A stretch of DNA of 64,000 bases. Source: Anaeramoeba flamelloides. Taxonomy: Eukaryota > Metamonada > Anaeramoebidae. The stretch lies in assembly GCA_027625915.1 (NCBI GenBank), contig JANTQA010000023.1:4836001-4900000 (forward strand), read 5' to 3'. Positions 41,687 through 61,414 of this stretch are shown here, piece after piece. Below the pieces are notes generated by a model. That model saw only the letters and a list, made by a program, of their open reading frames with translations, did no database searches and was not told the origin of the DNA. The first letter of the stretch is position 1; each line of letters begins with the position of its first letter. Position numbers and translations under genes: made by a program.

Positions 41687-44601
41687 TTAACAATTTTTAA
41701 TTTTTAATTGTGAGAAAAGTTTTGTAAAATTTTTTTATACAAAATATAGAAATTTTAAAATCAAAATGTCTATCACTACTCTATTTGTGAAAAGAAAGCG
41801 AAACTAAATTTAATCAGAATTAAATTAGAATTGAATCTGAAACATCATTTTTTTGATTAAATTTGTTATTTTATTCAATTATTCTTTGAGTCTTGGATTT
41901 TTTCATTGAGTGAGTTAATTAATCAAAAATTAACCAAAAAAACCAATCTGAGAAGATAATTATTCGAAATAAATATTTTTTTTCTTAAGGGACAGTAGAT
42001 TTTACAATTTTTGAGTGTCTCAGTTATTTCATAATTGGATGATTCAAATCATTTCTTTCGCCTCATTTCTTAATATTTTTGAAAATATAAAAGTGTTAGA
42101 TATTCTATTATAATATATTTAAAAACCAATTAAAACGTGAAAATTAGAAAAAATGAAAAAAATGTATAATAAAAAATTAAGAAAAATCATTTATTTATTG
42201 ATCTTATCTGTAAAATTTGATACAATTCCTTCTTCTTTACTTGGTTTTATTTTTAATTCTGAATGGAAAAAATTTTGTTGGAAAATTTTTGATTAAAAAA
42301 TTACTTTCTTATTTTGAAAGAATTTCCAAAATGAATTTAAAAATCCTATTTACATTTATGTCATCTAATTCTAGTTTTGATTCAGAAAATGATATTTTTT
42401 CTAATTTTCTTTTCTGAAATCAAGATTTATTGGGCAAATTTGTTTGATTTTAAAATTATTTATTTTTTGCTAATTTTAATAAAAACCAAAATAATTACCC
42501 ATAATATTGAAATTTTTTTCTCAAATTTTTTCTTTTTATTTGGGTTGAAATCTTGAGTAGTTGTTTTTTTTTTTTTTTTTTTTTTGTTTTGAGTTTTCAA
42601 TCCTTTGACTTTAATCTTTGAATCATTATCCTTATTTTAGCTTTTTAGAATAAAAATTTACATAAAAATAATAAAATTGAAGGAATTTTTCTAGAAAGTC
42701 TACAAAAATACCTTGTTGAGACTTATTGGATTAAGATGAAAAATAAAAAATTAATTATTTGAAAAATAGACTATGATAGATATTATTAACTTTCTTGATA
42801 TTAAGAAGTTTATTTGGAATAGTATTCTTTCTTGTTTGAAATTGTATAAAAAAGGGTAAAAAAATAACAGAACAAAACAATTCCTTCACCATAAAAAAAC
42901 AACACATAAATATTTTTGCACATGTAGAATTTATTTTAATTCATCTAAATAACATAAAAAAAAGATTTTTGAAATTTATTTATAAAAATATATTTTTTTA
43001 AACTTTTGACATATCTCTGAAAATTTACAATTTATCGTTAGAGAAAAAATGCAATACCAAGATTACTTTCAAGATTAGACATAGAAAAAAAAACATTTAT
43101 TAATTGTTAATTAATTCAATTGATAAAATAAAAGTAAATTTGTAATTGTATTTTTGACACATTTTTAGGGTGGAATTTTTGATAAGATTATCCTTTATAA
43201 TAAACCAAGATACAAATTCTAAATAATATTTTTTTTTTTTTGATCCAAGTAACTAAAAAACAAATAATGTGAACAATGGTTGTAATAAATAAGTTTTCTT
43301 TTTGATCATAGATAATAAAAAAGAGATGGTTATATAATTGATATTTGAGCAAACATTTATTTTTTAAATAATAATAAAAAAAAAACGATTTAAGAATTTC
43401 TATTAATAATTTTTTGTTCAAGAAAGGCGATTCAACAAAATTAAAACATTTAAACTTGAATACTATATTTATTTAATTAATTAATAGAGTGATGTTGTTT
43501 ATAAGATTCAAACTCATAATATAGCTTTTTTCGCTTCATTCTTTGATAAAAAATATATATTTTTCTTTTACAAAAACTAGAAAAAGTGAAAGAAAAGCCA
43601 GGAATATTAAAAAATCTCAGAAAGAATAATGAAAAAAAGGTAAAAACTCAATTTACAAGTTTTTTATAAACAATTTTAAATGGATTGGTGACTGTGTCCT
43701 TTTATGTTGAAAATTTCTCCAAATCTTTCATAATTTTGTAAAATAAAGATATCTAAATATTTAATATATATAAAGATTAAACGAAATAGGTTACTTTATT
43801 AAGTTTTGAATTAAAATCTGATAGATAAGATAAAGTATAATATACCGAGTTTTATGAATAAGATCTGGTTTTACAGAATTTATTTTCTTTTTTTTTTTTT
43901 TTTTTGGTTTTTTTTACAAGTTTCCAAAATGTTGTGTTTGAAAAATCCTATTACAAGAAGCATACTCAACAGCAAAACCCTAGACCAATTAGCAACAGGA
44001 CAGATTATAAGAATATACCCTTTAAATTTTTTCTGTTGGTATATATTCACCACAGCATATTGACTTCCATTCACTTACTTGTTTTTACTACAGTTTGATT
44101 AAGATCTTAGCCAGAACAAGTTTATATCAGTTACATTCAGTTTATTTAAGATCTACGGAGACACAAGTTTATCAATTTTAATAATGAATTTTTCTCTTTT
44201 TACCTTCTCCAAACACTATAAAAATGTTCCACTTTACCAATTCTAATAAGGGTTTTTTATTCCTTTAATCTTCTCCAAATAGCAAAAAAAAAAAAAAAAA
44301 GGAGAGAAAAAACAAATGAAAAAAATGTATTTTGTACAAGTAAAAATACTAAAAAATCAAAAAATGAGAAAATTGATTTTTTATGAAGTGGATCATTTTC
44401 AATTTTTTTTAAAAAACATAAAAAATAATAATTAAAAACATTTTTTTAATAAGAACATAAATAAATTAACAGCTCTCTTAACAAAAACAAAAAAAGAAAC
44501 ATTAACCCAAAAAAACTTTAAAATTTTATTTTCAAAAAATTGTTAGATCAAAAAACTTTTAAATTTATAATCAATAGATACATACGTAGCTGTAAACGCA
44601 C

Positions 44602-44680
44602 CTTCAAATGGCGGTAGATGAGTTGAGTGATATCACATGTTGTTTCTTGAAGACTTGAAATTCTTCTAGTGAATGAGAGA
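44602..44680 (-). pseudogene. Orphan exon-like island
   Basis: A GC-richer 79 bp stretch reads LSFTRRISSLQETTCDIT then QLIYRHLK. It is bounded by an acceptor-like CTCAG and a donor-like GTGCGT, the shape of a short internal exon. No partner exon, start or family was found. It lies 250 bp downstream of the ILEI-BTB stop on the same strand. Confidence 0.35.
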
Positions 44681-44932
44681 CTGAGATTTTTTTTTTATAA
44701 AAAAAAAAAAAAAAAAAACTTTATCAATTTTTGTTACATTTGAAAAAGAATAATTTATGAAATTAAAAATAAATTCTTATTCCTTATTAAAAATAAATAA
44801 AATATAATTTGTGATTAAAAACAATAAAAATATTTTATTTTTTTATTTGTATAAAAAAAATTAATTAAGATAATTGGATGCTTCAACACAATGTTAATAA
44901 TAATTTAAAAAAAACACGAAAAAAGATTGTAC

Positions 44933-51713
<6,781 letters not shown>

Positions 51714-53583
51714 TTTGGGAAAAGAGAAAAAAATAAATTTTCAAACTTCAAATCCTTGTTATTGACCAGATAATACCATTTGGAAAGTAACTCAAGGCGT
51801 TTACCTTTTGAAGACTGTTGTTTTATCCCAATAATTATTTGGGTTTTCCTCATTAGTTGACTTTACCTTTTTCTCTTAAAATGATCAAAAAATTGTACTT
51901 TTTATTCTTTAAAATAGATTTCACCAGTCAAATCTTCGTTCCAAAATGTTGGAGACTTATTCTTTGAAACAAACTTTCTTCTTATTATTATGACAAAAAA
52001 TAATGATTCATTTCAAAGATACGATAAAAAAGTAGATATTCAGTAAAATACCTATAATGACGTCGGTTACACAAGTAAAGTGAAAAATTAATTTTTAGTG
52101 GTCTGTATGTTGAAATCCTCATGTGTGGCAACTTTTTTAGTGAGCTGGTTTTGGATTAAAAGGATTTCACTGTTCATTTTTTCTCCTGTAGACTGAAAAC
52201 ACTTTTCTCAAAGAAATGAAAAATTATCTTTTCTTTTGTTTTTTTCAAAAATAAATAGGTTATTTAATTGTTTGTTATTTAAGGAATATCATTTGCTGGA
52301 ATAATTTGGTCAGCAATTAAAGGTTAAGGCTTGTGAGTTGAGTGATGTTAATTTTTGAGGAGAGAAGAGAAAAAAAGTTCGAAATACTGAATAATTCACA
52401 ACAATTGGAAAATTTTTTTTGTGCAATTTTCCCTAATTGTTTTAACTCATCCTTAATTTGAAACTTTGAGAGTTCTGAGTAAAATGAAAATTTTCAAAGT
52501 AAGTTGATTTTAGATTTTGAGGTGGTGTAAAGGAACAATGTTGACAACCTTTAACCCATTACGATCATGAAAAAATTTTTTTTTAAAAAAATTTAACATT
52601 TGCTAATTTTTTACTTTTTGATAACTTCTCTTAGAATAAATGTTATTGGTAAATAAAAGATCTTGGATCAAAAATTATTTTTCAAGATATTTTACAATTT
52701 AAAGTTAGAAAATACAATTTTTTAGGTTCTAGTAAGATTTTTTTCGAATTTGATAATAAAAAAATTTGAAAATTTTTTTCTTCACAGTTAAGACCTTATA
52801 ATTATATATTTTAAAAGCATTTTAAATTTAATAAATATCTTGCAAACAGATAACCAATTATTTTGACCATTAAAGAATTATTTATTGATTTAAATTCAAA
52901 AAATATTTTTTTTTTAATTTTTAAAATTTACTGAAAACTTAAAGAAATTTTCAATTATTCCAAAAAGTCAAAAAAAACCTAAAGGTACTTTTCTTGAGTT
53001 TACTTTTTATTTGTATAATCAATAGATTTTCGTTTGGTTTTTTTTACTTTTTGAAATAGATAGAAAATTTTAATAAATTTTCTGTTTATTTCAAAAAGTA
53101 AAAAAAACCTAGAACACTTCACAAATATAATATAAAACCTCAAAAAAACCCAGAACACTTTACAAATAAATAGAAAACTCAAAAAAACCGAACGAAAATC
53201 AATAGATTTACCAAATAAAATAGAAAACCACAAAAAAACCTAGAACACTTGACAAATAAAACAGAAAACCTCAAGAAAAGTACCTTTAGGTTTTTTTTTA
53301 CTTTTTGAAATAAAAAGTAAATTTAAGAAATTGTCCTTTCATTTCAAAAATTAAAAAAAACTCAGGCACTTCCGGAAGGTTTTTTTTAATTTTGAAGATA
53401 AAACAAAAATTAAAGAAATTGCTTATTTATTCCAAAAAGTAAAAAAAAAAAAGCTACCACATTTTTTGTTAGGTTTTCTAGAATTCAAAAGAATAGAGTG
53501 AAATCTCGGAATTTACTCGATTCTTTTAGATTCTGGAAAAATTAACTACAAACAAGAAGAAGGAAATTACTTTGCCAAATTAA

Positions 53584-53619
<36 letters not shown>

Positions 53620-54508
53620 AACATATGTATTATTTAAATTTTATTATTATGGAATTTATGTTTGTTTCTCAATTTTAAAAAAAATAATAATAATTACACA
53701 AAACTACATATTAATTTATGTGTACTGAAATGAAAATAAATTTAAAATTCATCTAATATAACAAATATACACTCAAAATGATGGTAGCATCAAATCACTT
53801 TTTGCTTTGGTAAAATAGATTTGAAAAAAAAAAAAAAACAATGAAAACGATTTTTCAAAAATGGAGACTCGCTTTATTATGTCATTGAAAGTTTTTTTGA
53901 GGGTTTATTTCAGTATTCTTATCAAAGCATTATTTTCAATTTTTTAAATTAGAATAATTTTTTTCAAATTTTTGGATCAGAATTATTTTTTCTAATTTCA
54001 AATTTTTGTTTTTGCTTTTCAATTTGTTGTTTTTCTTTTGTTTTTTTTCTTTTTTTTTTTTGAAAAATTTTTCTTTTTCTTTTTTTTTTATTTTGAAAAA
54101 GATCCTGTGGAAAAAAAAAAAAATCTTTGAAAAAAATAAATCACTATAAGAAAAATTGAGATTATATAAGGACTTTTAAAATTCCTTTCATTAATAGCAA
54201 AAAAATCTTCATGTTAACTTTTTTTCAGTGAACAATTCAGTAATAAAAAATCGGTAATGGTTCTTTTCAAAAATTCTTGTTCACTTTTTTTTAGTTTTTG
54301 GTTTTATTTTTATTCAACTTTATAAAATATTGGGGTTTTTTATGTTAAGAATAATTTAAAAGTGAATTATGAATCAGATTTAATCATTAGCCGTTCTTGA
54401 ACACTAAATACAAACAATTTTTTTCAATTTATTATTTTGTGGTGGTTCACAATTTTTGAAATGGTGATTATATAAATATTAAAAGACAAAGAAACAATAT
54501 GTTATATT
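51714..54508. other. Intergenic region, 2.8 kb
   Basis: Lies upstream of the ILEI-BTB start and downstream of the coiled-coil gene's stop. Holds the fold-back/tandem cluster at 52960-53530 and an AAT repeat at 53586-53610. An 80-codon frame at 51611-51853 overlaps ILEI-BTB exon 1 and is rejected. No gene seen. Confidence 0.6.
52960..53530. repeat. Fold-back and short tandem repeat cluster
   Basis: AAACCTAAAGGTACTTTTCT at 52977 returns inverted at 53270-53290. Between them, about three 40-45 bp units contain AAAAAACCTAGAACACTT and ACAAATAAA. Bases 53460-53530 (GGTTTTCTAGAATTCAAA and AAATCTCGG) recur at 58352-58410. Confidence 0.7.
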
Positions 54509-57500
54509 TTAATTGATGAGGAAAAGAAATTGGTTTAATAATTCTGATTGGGAGTGGCCAAACAAAACAGAACCCATTTCAATTGCTGTAGATTTAGTAA
54601 TTTGTCCAGAGTTAAATTGGCTGATTAATTTGAGTAACGAGTTATAGTTGTTAAATGATAATTCTTCTTTAGCTTTACTAAATAAATCAGAATTATTTAA
54701 ATTTTTATTTTTCTTTGAGGCTGATTTATTTAGATGAGAATTTTCAAATAAGTTTTTTCTTGTTCTATATTTGTTAGAAAATCTAGATTTGACGAATCCC
54801 GTTTGGCGTGGCTCTATGCGAGGAATTATATATTTTGGCTTGGTATAGTCAACTTTAGAATTTAGAATGAAATTATTTCTTGTGTTTTGATTAGTATGCG
54901 ATTTTGAAATACTTTTTTCAATTTCTTTCAGCAATTCATCCGTATCATTGGTTGCTTGCTCTCTTACAGGAGTTTTCATTTCAAATTGATTATTCTCAAC
55001 ATTCTTTTCAGGTCTTTTCGTGGAATATCTTGGGTTTTCTGTTTGTTTGACAAAGAAAATCTTTTCATTATTAAATCGTTTTTCATTTTCGAAATTCATC
55101 TCTTCTTCTTCAGTTTCTTCGTCAAATTCTTGGGCGTTTTTAAAAAATTCTTTGTTCGGTTTTTCAACCTGTTAAAATTTTAATATAATTATTATGTTTT
55201 TTTTTTTTTTTTTTTTATTTTATTTTTGAGGATCAAAATTTAGGTGTTAAAAATGTATTTTGTCAGATATTTATTGTAATGAAATATTTATATCATGCTT
55301 TTAAATATTGAACCATTTTTAATTTTCATTTTTTAATTTTTTTCATATTTATTGTTCAATTATAAATAAAATTTTGTTATTTAAGGGGACAGTATTTTTT
55401 AAAAATAAAATGAAATCTTGTAAAGATCCTTAAAAAAATATATTTTTGTAATTTGTGTTTTGTCTTATGAAAATGGATAAGTTAACCCCATTTAAACAAT
55501 TTATTTATTTGAGTCTATTTTTCGTAATTCAAAATTCACATGTTTACAAATATAAAACGAAAAAAAGGTAAACTATTATTTTTATTAATAATTAAGTTTA
55601 TTCTTGAAAATGGTGAAACATGTTTTTGGTTTTATGTTGGAAAATTTTGATTTTGAAAGAAAATTTTTTATTTGGTTATATTTTTAATCTTTCAATTCAA
55701 ATCTTGTCAATAAAACTAATCGAGTTATAAGTGATTAAATAAATGATAATTTGATAGAAGTTTAACAAAATTTTATCAATGAAATTTAGATCTATTATGT
55801 AATTGTTTTTTATTCTTTAAAGTTTTTAAAAAGTCGTTTTCTTGTTTTCAAAAAAAGAAAAAAAAAATTAAAAAACTATCAAAAAATTGTTTTAACAAAT
55901 TGATTGGTCTTATTCACAAGAATTGCTAGAATAATTTAAATCATTTTTGGAATAAATAAATCGATTTTGAATTTTGAGGATAAATTTTCCTAATTCCCAA
56001 ATATCTTCAAGAAATTTTATTTTGAAAAATCAAATTTTATCTTTGAACAGAAACAAAATTTCGGAGTAAAATTTTTAATCGACTTTAAATTTTTAATCGT
56101 TAAAACTCTAATTCTGAAAACAATACAATTTTTTTTTTTATGTTGAATAAATCACTTTTTTTTTGGTTAACCAAAAGAATTATCTCAAAAAAGAAAAAAA
56201 AATCTTTACCTTAATATGTATGGCAACAAAGACTTGGTCTTATGTAATAATGATGAAAATGGGAATGAAAGGGGTAAAAATCTTTTATAGTGCGAGAAAT
56301 AAAAATGAATTTAGAGTGTTTTCTTTTTTGGGAAAAATGGAAAAAAAAATATTGATCTTGTTGAAAGATAATTTTTTTTTATGACTTTCTTAGTTGATCA
56401 GAATTTTTTGACTCACATCTACAAAATTTGTAAGTAGAGAATATCACCAATAAAATATTTTAAAATTTTGCCCTGTTGTCATAGAAGTACTGATCCCTTA
56501 ATGAATAATATTTTATTTGAACTGGGGGGGGGGGGTATGAATTAAAACATCATTTCAGATTATTTTTGTGTGTTATTTCATATTTATTATTAACTTTAAA
56601 GAATTCCAAGCCAATAGAAATTGTTAAAAATTTTATCATTTGGTTAAACCATTTTCCCCCTTTACTAATCAAAGAATCCAGATAAGATGATCAAAAAACA
56701 AAATACTTCAAGGTCGATTGTTTTCAAGTTTATTTTTAGGTATTGTAAAGTTTAGAGTGAGAATATAAGTCCTCTTCAAAATATTCTAGAGATCTAATGG
56801 AATTTGAGATCGAAAAAATTGATTTTAAATTTGGTTTGATTTTGATGTTTTGAATTATTTATTAATTTTAATAATCGGTCTAATTTTTGGACTTGGTTTT
56901 TATTTTAAAATCAATAAAAAAAAAATTTGTCTAAATATATACAAAAATTAGAACATTTTCAGATAGTTTACAATTAAAATCGATTTGAGAATGGTTTTTG
57001 AGAATAATTAAATCACCCAAAAAGATAAAAGTCTCTGAAATTGGAAAAACAAATAGAAAATACACATCACTAGTATGAAAAAATAAAATTGAAAAGTTTA
57101 AGGTATCTAAAACTAACACTTGAATTAAAATTTCATATTGAAGTAATAAAGTTTATTAACAATATAATTACCATTGCTGGACTTTAAAATATTGGGGGGG
57201 GGGGAGGTATTGTATTCATTGTTGCTAGACATTACTATTTTTTTCATAGTCTCTAGTCCGAGAAAAAAGGGTCTTTTTTGCGAGTAAAAATTTTTTATTG
57301 GATGTGATAATGAATTTTAGTTTAATTCAACTTTAGGATATTTAATTGAATAGATAATAACTAATAAACTGGAATTCAAAATTTTCCACACAGCTAAAAC
57401 GTTCCAAACAATCACAATAATACAATTTCCTTGAAATTGAAGATAATTTTGATTTTTGTAAAATATGGAAGTCATTTTTTCATCTTTTAGTTTTTGTATT

Positions 57501-59362
57501 CATTTCATTGTTTGAATTGCGTAATTTGTTTCGTTGGATCAATTTTTTTTTCAACAAATTGATTTTATGTTAAAATTCGGTTATTTTATATAGAAGAACT
57601 CAAATAAAATTAATTGGTAGTATCTAACCTTTTGATCAATCAATATTCCTAATAGAATTTTTACACAAATTTACTAATCAATTTTTTTGTTTTGCTTTCT
57701 CCAAAATTTTTAACACACCCATGATTTATTTGTAATGATAATTATTTATTTATTGTTTTGTGAGTATTGGAATTTATAAATAAGTGTTAACATTTCGATT
57801 AGTGGATGGTTCTAATTTGGTAAATCTTCTTGAATTGATTAAATAAGTTTTTTTTTTCACAAATTGAATTTTGGTGTGTTAAAAATTTTGAATTGGGGTT
57901 TAGTTTTGAAAACATTCTATTGCTTCTAAAAGGACTTTAATAAGGGAAAAAAATTATTAATGATAAATATTGTTAAAGTTTTCCAGAATTTTACATTCCG
58001 TTCCACTTTTAAGGCACAAACTTTCAACGAAATTTAAAGCACAAAAAAATCTCAAATTAAGGAACAAAATTTGTAATTTTTTTTTTACAAATTATTTAAC
58101 TAGAATTTGAATTTTGTGCCTTAATTTGAGATTTTTATTGTGTCTTAAATTTCGTTGAAAGTTTGTGCCTTAAAAGTGGAACTGACTGTAAAAAATAGAG
58201 AAAAATTCAATAATTATACACAAATCTTTTGAATTCTGGGAAACCTTACGGTGGTTTTATTGTTTTTTTTGTTTTATTTGAGAAAAAAAATGAAAATTAG
58301 AAAAATTTTCGGATTATTTGAAAAATTAAAAAAAAAACGAGAACACTTTCATTAGGTTTTCTAGAATTCAAAGAAATAGATTAAAATCTCGCTGTTTTAC
58401 TCGGTTCTTTTGAATTAAAAAAAAAACATAGGACACTTTTCCATTCGGTTTTCCAGGGTTTAAAAGAATTGAGTTCAGTCTTCGATTTTTATTATTTTTG
58501 AAATCTGGAAACCCTCAAACAATATATCATTAATATTTTTTTTTCCTTATTAAAATTTTTTTTAGATATAAGTGTAAAAACTCTATTTTTTACAACATTT
58601 ATATTTACTCTATTGGATGAAGAGAGTGTTTTCAAAACTATTTGTTATTATCTATTCAATTAAATATCCTAAAGTTGAATTAAACTAAAATTCATTTGAT
58701 TTATTTAAAATTTTTTACCCGCTAAAATACCTTTTTTTCTCGGACTAGAGACTTTGAAAAATAGTAATATCACAACAACAATGAATACAATACCCTCAAG
58801 AATTTAAAGTCCTGAAATGATAATTATATTGTAAATAAACTTTATTACTTCAAAATGAAATGTTAATTCGAGTGTTAGTTTTAGATACCTTAAACTTTAC
58901 AATTTTATTTTTTCATTATTATTTCTCCCTTCCAAAAGGCAATAAAAAAGTTTCTTGAAAATCTTGATTGTTTTGTGTTGTTTTATTCTGACTAAAAAGT
59001 GAAAAAGAAAAAATTACCTTTGGTAGTGTTTTATTGAATTCCTTATAATTTTTAAATCCACTTGTTGAAGCTGAATTATTGCTTTGTTGTTTTATTGTTT
59101 TTAGGATCGAATGTTTAAATTGATTTAATTTCTGGTTATCTTTCTGTACTTTTTTTAAAGTAACCAAGAGTTTGTTTGATCTTGATTCGAGTTGGAGGAT
59201 TTGTTTTTCTTGTTCTTCGAGTAGTTTGACAAGAGCTTGGTTTTTTTTTGATAATTGTCTGTTTTCAATATTTGCTTGGTTTAGTTTGCTTTGGTATTTT
59301 TCAAATATCTTTTGAATATTCTCTAAAGAAAAGCCAAAGTCTTTTGTTGTACTTTCGTTCAT
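54509..59362 (-). CDS. Coiled-coil protein of the At4g15545 (NAIP1-like) family (2 exons, 334 aa)
   Basis: Exon 1 59362-59018 (115 codons) and exon 2 55168-54509, phase 0 (LPK|VEK), with GTAATT donor and AACAG acceptor. Residues 12-92 form a strong coiled coil (QALVKLLEEQEKQILQLES, then KKVQKDNQKLNQFKHSILKT). The middle is polar, with a Tyr/Arg/Pro motif (KPKYIIPRIEPRQTGFV). The C-terminal about 55 residues are a helical module, SDLFSKAKEELSFNNY to ITKSTAIEMGSVLFGH. From memory, plant At4g15545 has the same pair: a coiled coil ending in KKL-D-KLE-FK and a C-terminal FF-RLSYEQF---K--TKEETL--IFG module. Both halves matching one family is the main support for joining these distant exons. The plant protein binds NAI2 on ER bodies; function here is unknown. 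Confidence 0.72.
57994..58188. mobile_element. TA-flanked fold-back MITE, 195 bp
   Basis: Arms read GTTCCACTTTTAAGGCACAA then CTTTCAACGAAATTTAA, with the exact reverse complement at the right ending GGAACTGACTG. TA lies outside both ends. Related to 20899-21209 by the CAGTC terminus and CCAxTTTTAAGRCACAA block. Confidence 0.83.
58200..58510. repeat. Repeat segment shared with 53.34-53.53 kb
   Basis: GGTTTTCTAGAATTCAAAG, then AAATCTCG and TTTACTCGRTTCTTTT, recur at 53470-53530. Here the block itself is imperfectly duplicated (58350 and 58455, both GAxCACTTTxxATTxGGTTT-like). Confidence 0.6.
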
Positions 59363-60330
59363 ATTCGTGACTTATAAAAATTATATTCGATGTTTGTTTT
59401 GGAAATGACTTCAAAAAATGAAATGATAGATTTTATTGGGATTAAATCAGAAGTATTCTCCTCTGATCTATCAACTTATTCTCCAAGTGTAGTGTGAGAA
59501 TAGGATAAAAATACATTCTCTAAATAATAATTTACAATTATTAGCAACTGATAGATTGTGAAATATTGCTTATTTGAATGAGGACTTATTTTCCTCTCAA
59601 ACATTGTCATTGGTAAGGGGTAACAGTCTTCTGTTAGAGTGCTTAATCCTGTTCTTTATCTTTAAATTTGTTAAAATTTTACTTGATAATCCTTTCTAAA
59701 ATCCGGAAATCTTCACTTTCTTATAGGATTCTACTTTTGAATAATATTTGACAAAACAAATCACCAAACATATTAAGAGAAAGAACAATTGACAGTCTAT
59801 TTCTACGAAAACCCTATTTGTAAAAGCAAAAATTGGGAAACAAAGTAAAACTTTATTCCTATTTATATTTCAAATACAAGTAAGAGGAAAAATGAGATGT
59901 TTGGATACTTTGAATTGCAAAATAAAAAGATCATATTGTTATTCAGCTTTTCAAACAAATGAAAATCAAAGTATTTAAATACAATCATCAAATTTCCCGA
60001 TTCTAAAAAGGGAAATAATTATTTCATCTGATTTTAGGTAATTAAAAAATTCTAAATGATCCCTAATTATAAAATCTTTTTTTGGAAAGCTGAATGAAAA
60101 TTTTGTTCCTTTTATTTTGCAACAAATAGTAATTCAGCTTTTGTAGAAAATAGAATCAGAAATCCTCAACACAAGTTTATTGTTTTGGAAAACTAACGAC
60201 TTTCAAAAGTGAATTAAAAAAGTGTTTCAAATTCTGAAATTTGATTAGTAATTTCCATTTTTTATAAACGTTTCCAAAAAGCAAAAGGATTAACAAGAAA
60301 AACGGACCAAATTAAAACCTCACTTCTCAA
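59363..60330. promoter_or_regulatory. Head-to-head intergenic region of the coiled-coil and USP genes
   Basis: 968 bp between two divergent ATGs, so both promoters should lie here. It contains a complete inverted-repeat element (59918-60130) 200 bp before the USP start. The first 500 bp are somewhat less AT-rich than other spacers. No consensus promoter motif was recognised. Confidence 0.45.
59918..60130. repeat. Small inverted-repeat element, fourth copy of the 3265 family
   Basis: Begins TTGCAAAATAAAAAGATCA with ATTCAGCTTTTC and ends GGAAAGCTGAATGAAAATTT then TTTTATTTTGCAA. Both arms are complete, making this the clearest copy. Confidence 0.75.
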
Positions 60331-60845
60331 ATGTTGTCTAAAAGAAAAAACAAACGAACCCCAACCAAACAGCAAGGCAGAAAAAAACTGAAAAAGTTCC
60401 AAAAATCGCCTTACGTAAAGCAAAAAACACAAAACAAAGTGATTTGCAAAAAAAATCTCCATGATGCTTCCTCTTTGCAACCTTTCATGAAATGGAAAAA
60501 AAAACAAAAGATCGGCAAAGGGCTTGTTAATTTAGGCAACACATGCTTTTTAAATAGTGTGCTTCAGTGTCTAACTTACATACCAATCTTTACACAGTAT
60601 TTGCTTAGTGGCGATCATTCCAAGAATTGTAAAAGCAAAAAATTTTGTATTTTGTGTGCGCTTGAGCAACACGTGAAAAATGTATTTTTTAGACCCAACA
60701 AAATTAACCAAAGTCTCAGGTATATTGTTTTGAATGTTAAAAAGTTAGGAAAAAGCATCAGAATTGGCAGGCAAGAAGACGCCCATGAATTTTTATTGGC
60801 ATTACTCGAATATGCAGTTGATTCTATTCTTTTTCACAAAAAAAG
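60331..60845 (+). CDS. Ubiquitin-specific protease (USP36/42-like), exon 1 only in window
   Basis: Deubiquitinase of peptidase family C19. The exon codes for 171 residues and stops at a donor-like AAAAG|GTTTGT. A basic N-terminus (KRKNKRTPTKQQGRKK), plausible as a nuclear or nucleolar signal, precedes the catalytic start GLVNLGNTCFLNSVLQCLTY, with nucleophile Cys72. Then come the LLSGDHSKNC and FCILCALEQH segments and QEDAHEFLLALLEYAVDSI, typical of the USP36/USP17/Ubp subgroup. The finger region and His box are missing. No matching exon was seen up to 64000, so the first intron should exceed 3.1 kb. Read-through past 60845 soon ends in a hydrophobic, low-complexity frame, supporting the splice. 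Confidence 0.88.
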
Positions 60846-61414
60846 GTTTGTTATTTTTGGCTTTGTCTTTTTATTTGCTTTATATTGGTCAACTTTTTTC
60901 AATTCACAATTCCCAATCGATTTATGAATTTTATTTTTAAGGGACTAACCTCTATTAAATTTTTTTTACCTAAATTTAATAGAGATTATGAAATTTTTTT
61001 TACAATTACTTAGATTTGAAAAACCCTGTTTATTTTCATATTAAACTTATTTCTAGATAAGGAATCCTTACTTAGAAATTGGTCAAAAAAAAATAATAAG
61101 AATAGAGACTAGTCCCTAAAGCAATTTCTTTCTTTTTTGTGTTAATAATCCTCGTTTGTCTTCAAAAAAAAATGAAAAAGTAATCAAAAGATTGAACATT
61201 TAATTCTTACTTTTAGAAAAACTCTCAAAAATCTGAAAAACTATTGTTTGTATTGACTATTACTTGCAAAATAAAAGAACTATTGATTGTAAAAAAAAAA
61301 GAAACAAAATTTTCATTCAGCTTTCCAAAAAGATCGAAATAAAATCCTTCATAAAAAATAAATCACCAAAAGCTCCAATTCTAAAAGGGAAACTTACTAA
61401 TAATACAACTGATT

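Larger units (their letters stand above)
41089..44932. other. Intergenic region upstream of Rpt5
   Basis: Contains an inverted-repeat MITE starting 185 bp before the Rpt5 ATG (41274-41686), AT-rich DNA, a pair of about 45 bp imperfect repeats at 44170-44283 (both end in ACCTTCTCCAAA-like or ATCTTCTCCAAA blocks) and an orphan exon-like island at 44602-44680. No complete gene. Confidence 0.55.
57075..58916. mobile_element. 1.84 kb element with about 280 bp terminal inverted repeats
   Basis: Left arm 57075-57361, right arm 58644-58916. The reverse complement aligns throughout, for example AAGTTTAAGGTATCTAAAAC, GTCTCTAGTCCGAGAAAAAA and TTTAATTGAATAGATAATAA. The 1.28 kb core holds the dispersed repeat shared with 1.1-2.9 kb, a nested fold-back MITE and a segment shared with 53.3-53.5 kb. 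No transposase. The right end lies 101 bp from an exon donor. Confidence 0.75.
55169..59017 (-). other. 3.8 kb intron of the coiled-coil gene
   Basis: Contains the element with 280 bp inverted arms (57075-58916), a TA-flanked fold-back MITE nested in it (57994-58188), sequence shared with 1.1-2.9 kb, and two G runs (56525-56534 and 57193-57204). A 73-codon frame at 56163-56384 is not convincing. Confidence 0.7.

Noticed and set aside
43854-44098. Overlapping 64-69 codon frames on both strands
   Set aside because: Frames on both strands of one AT-rich patch, mostly Phe/Ile/Leu; no motif or splice support.
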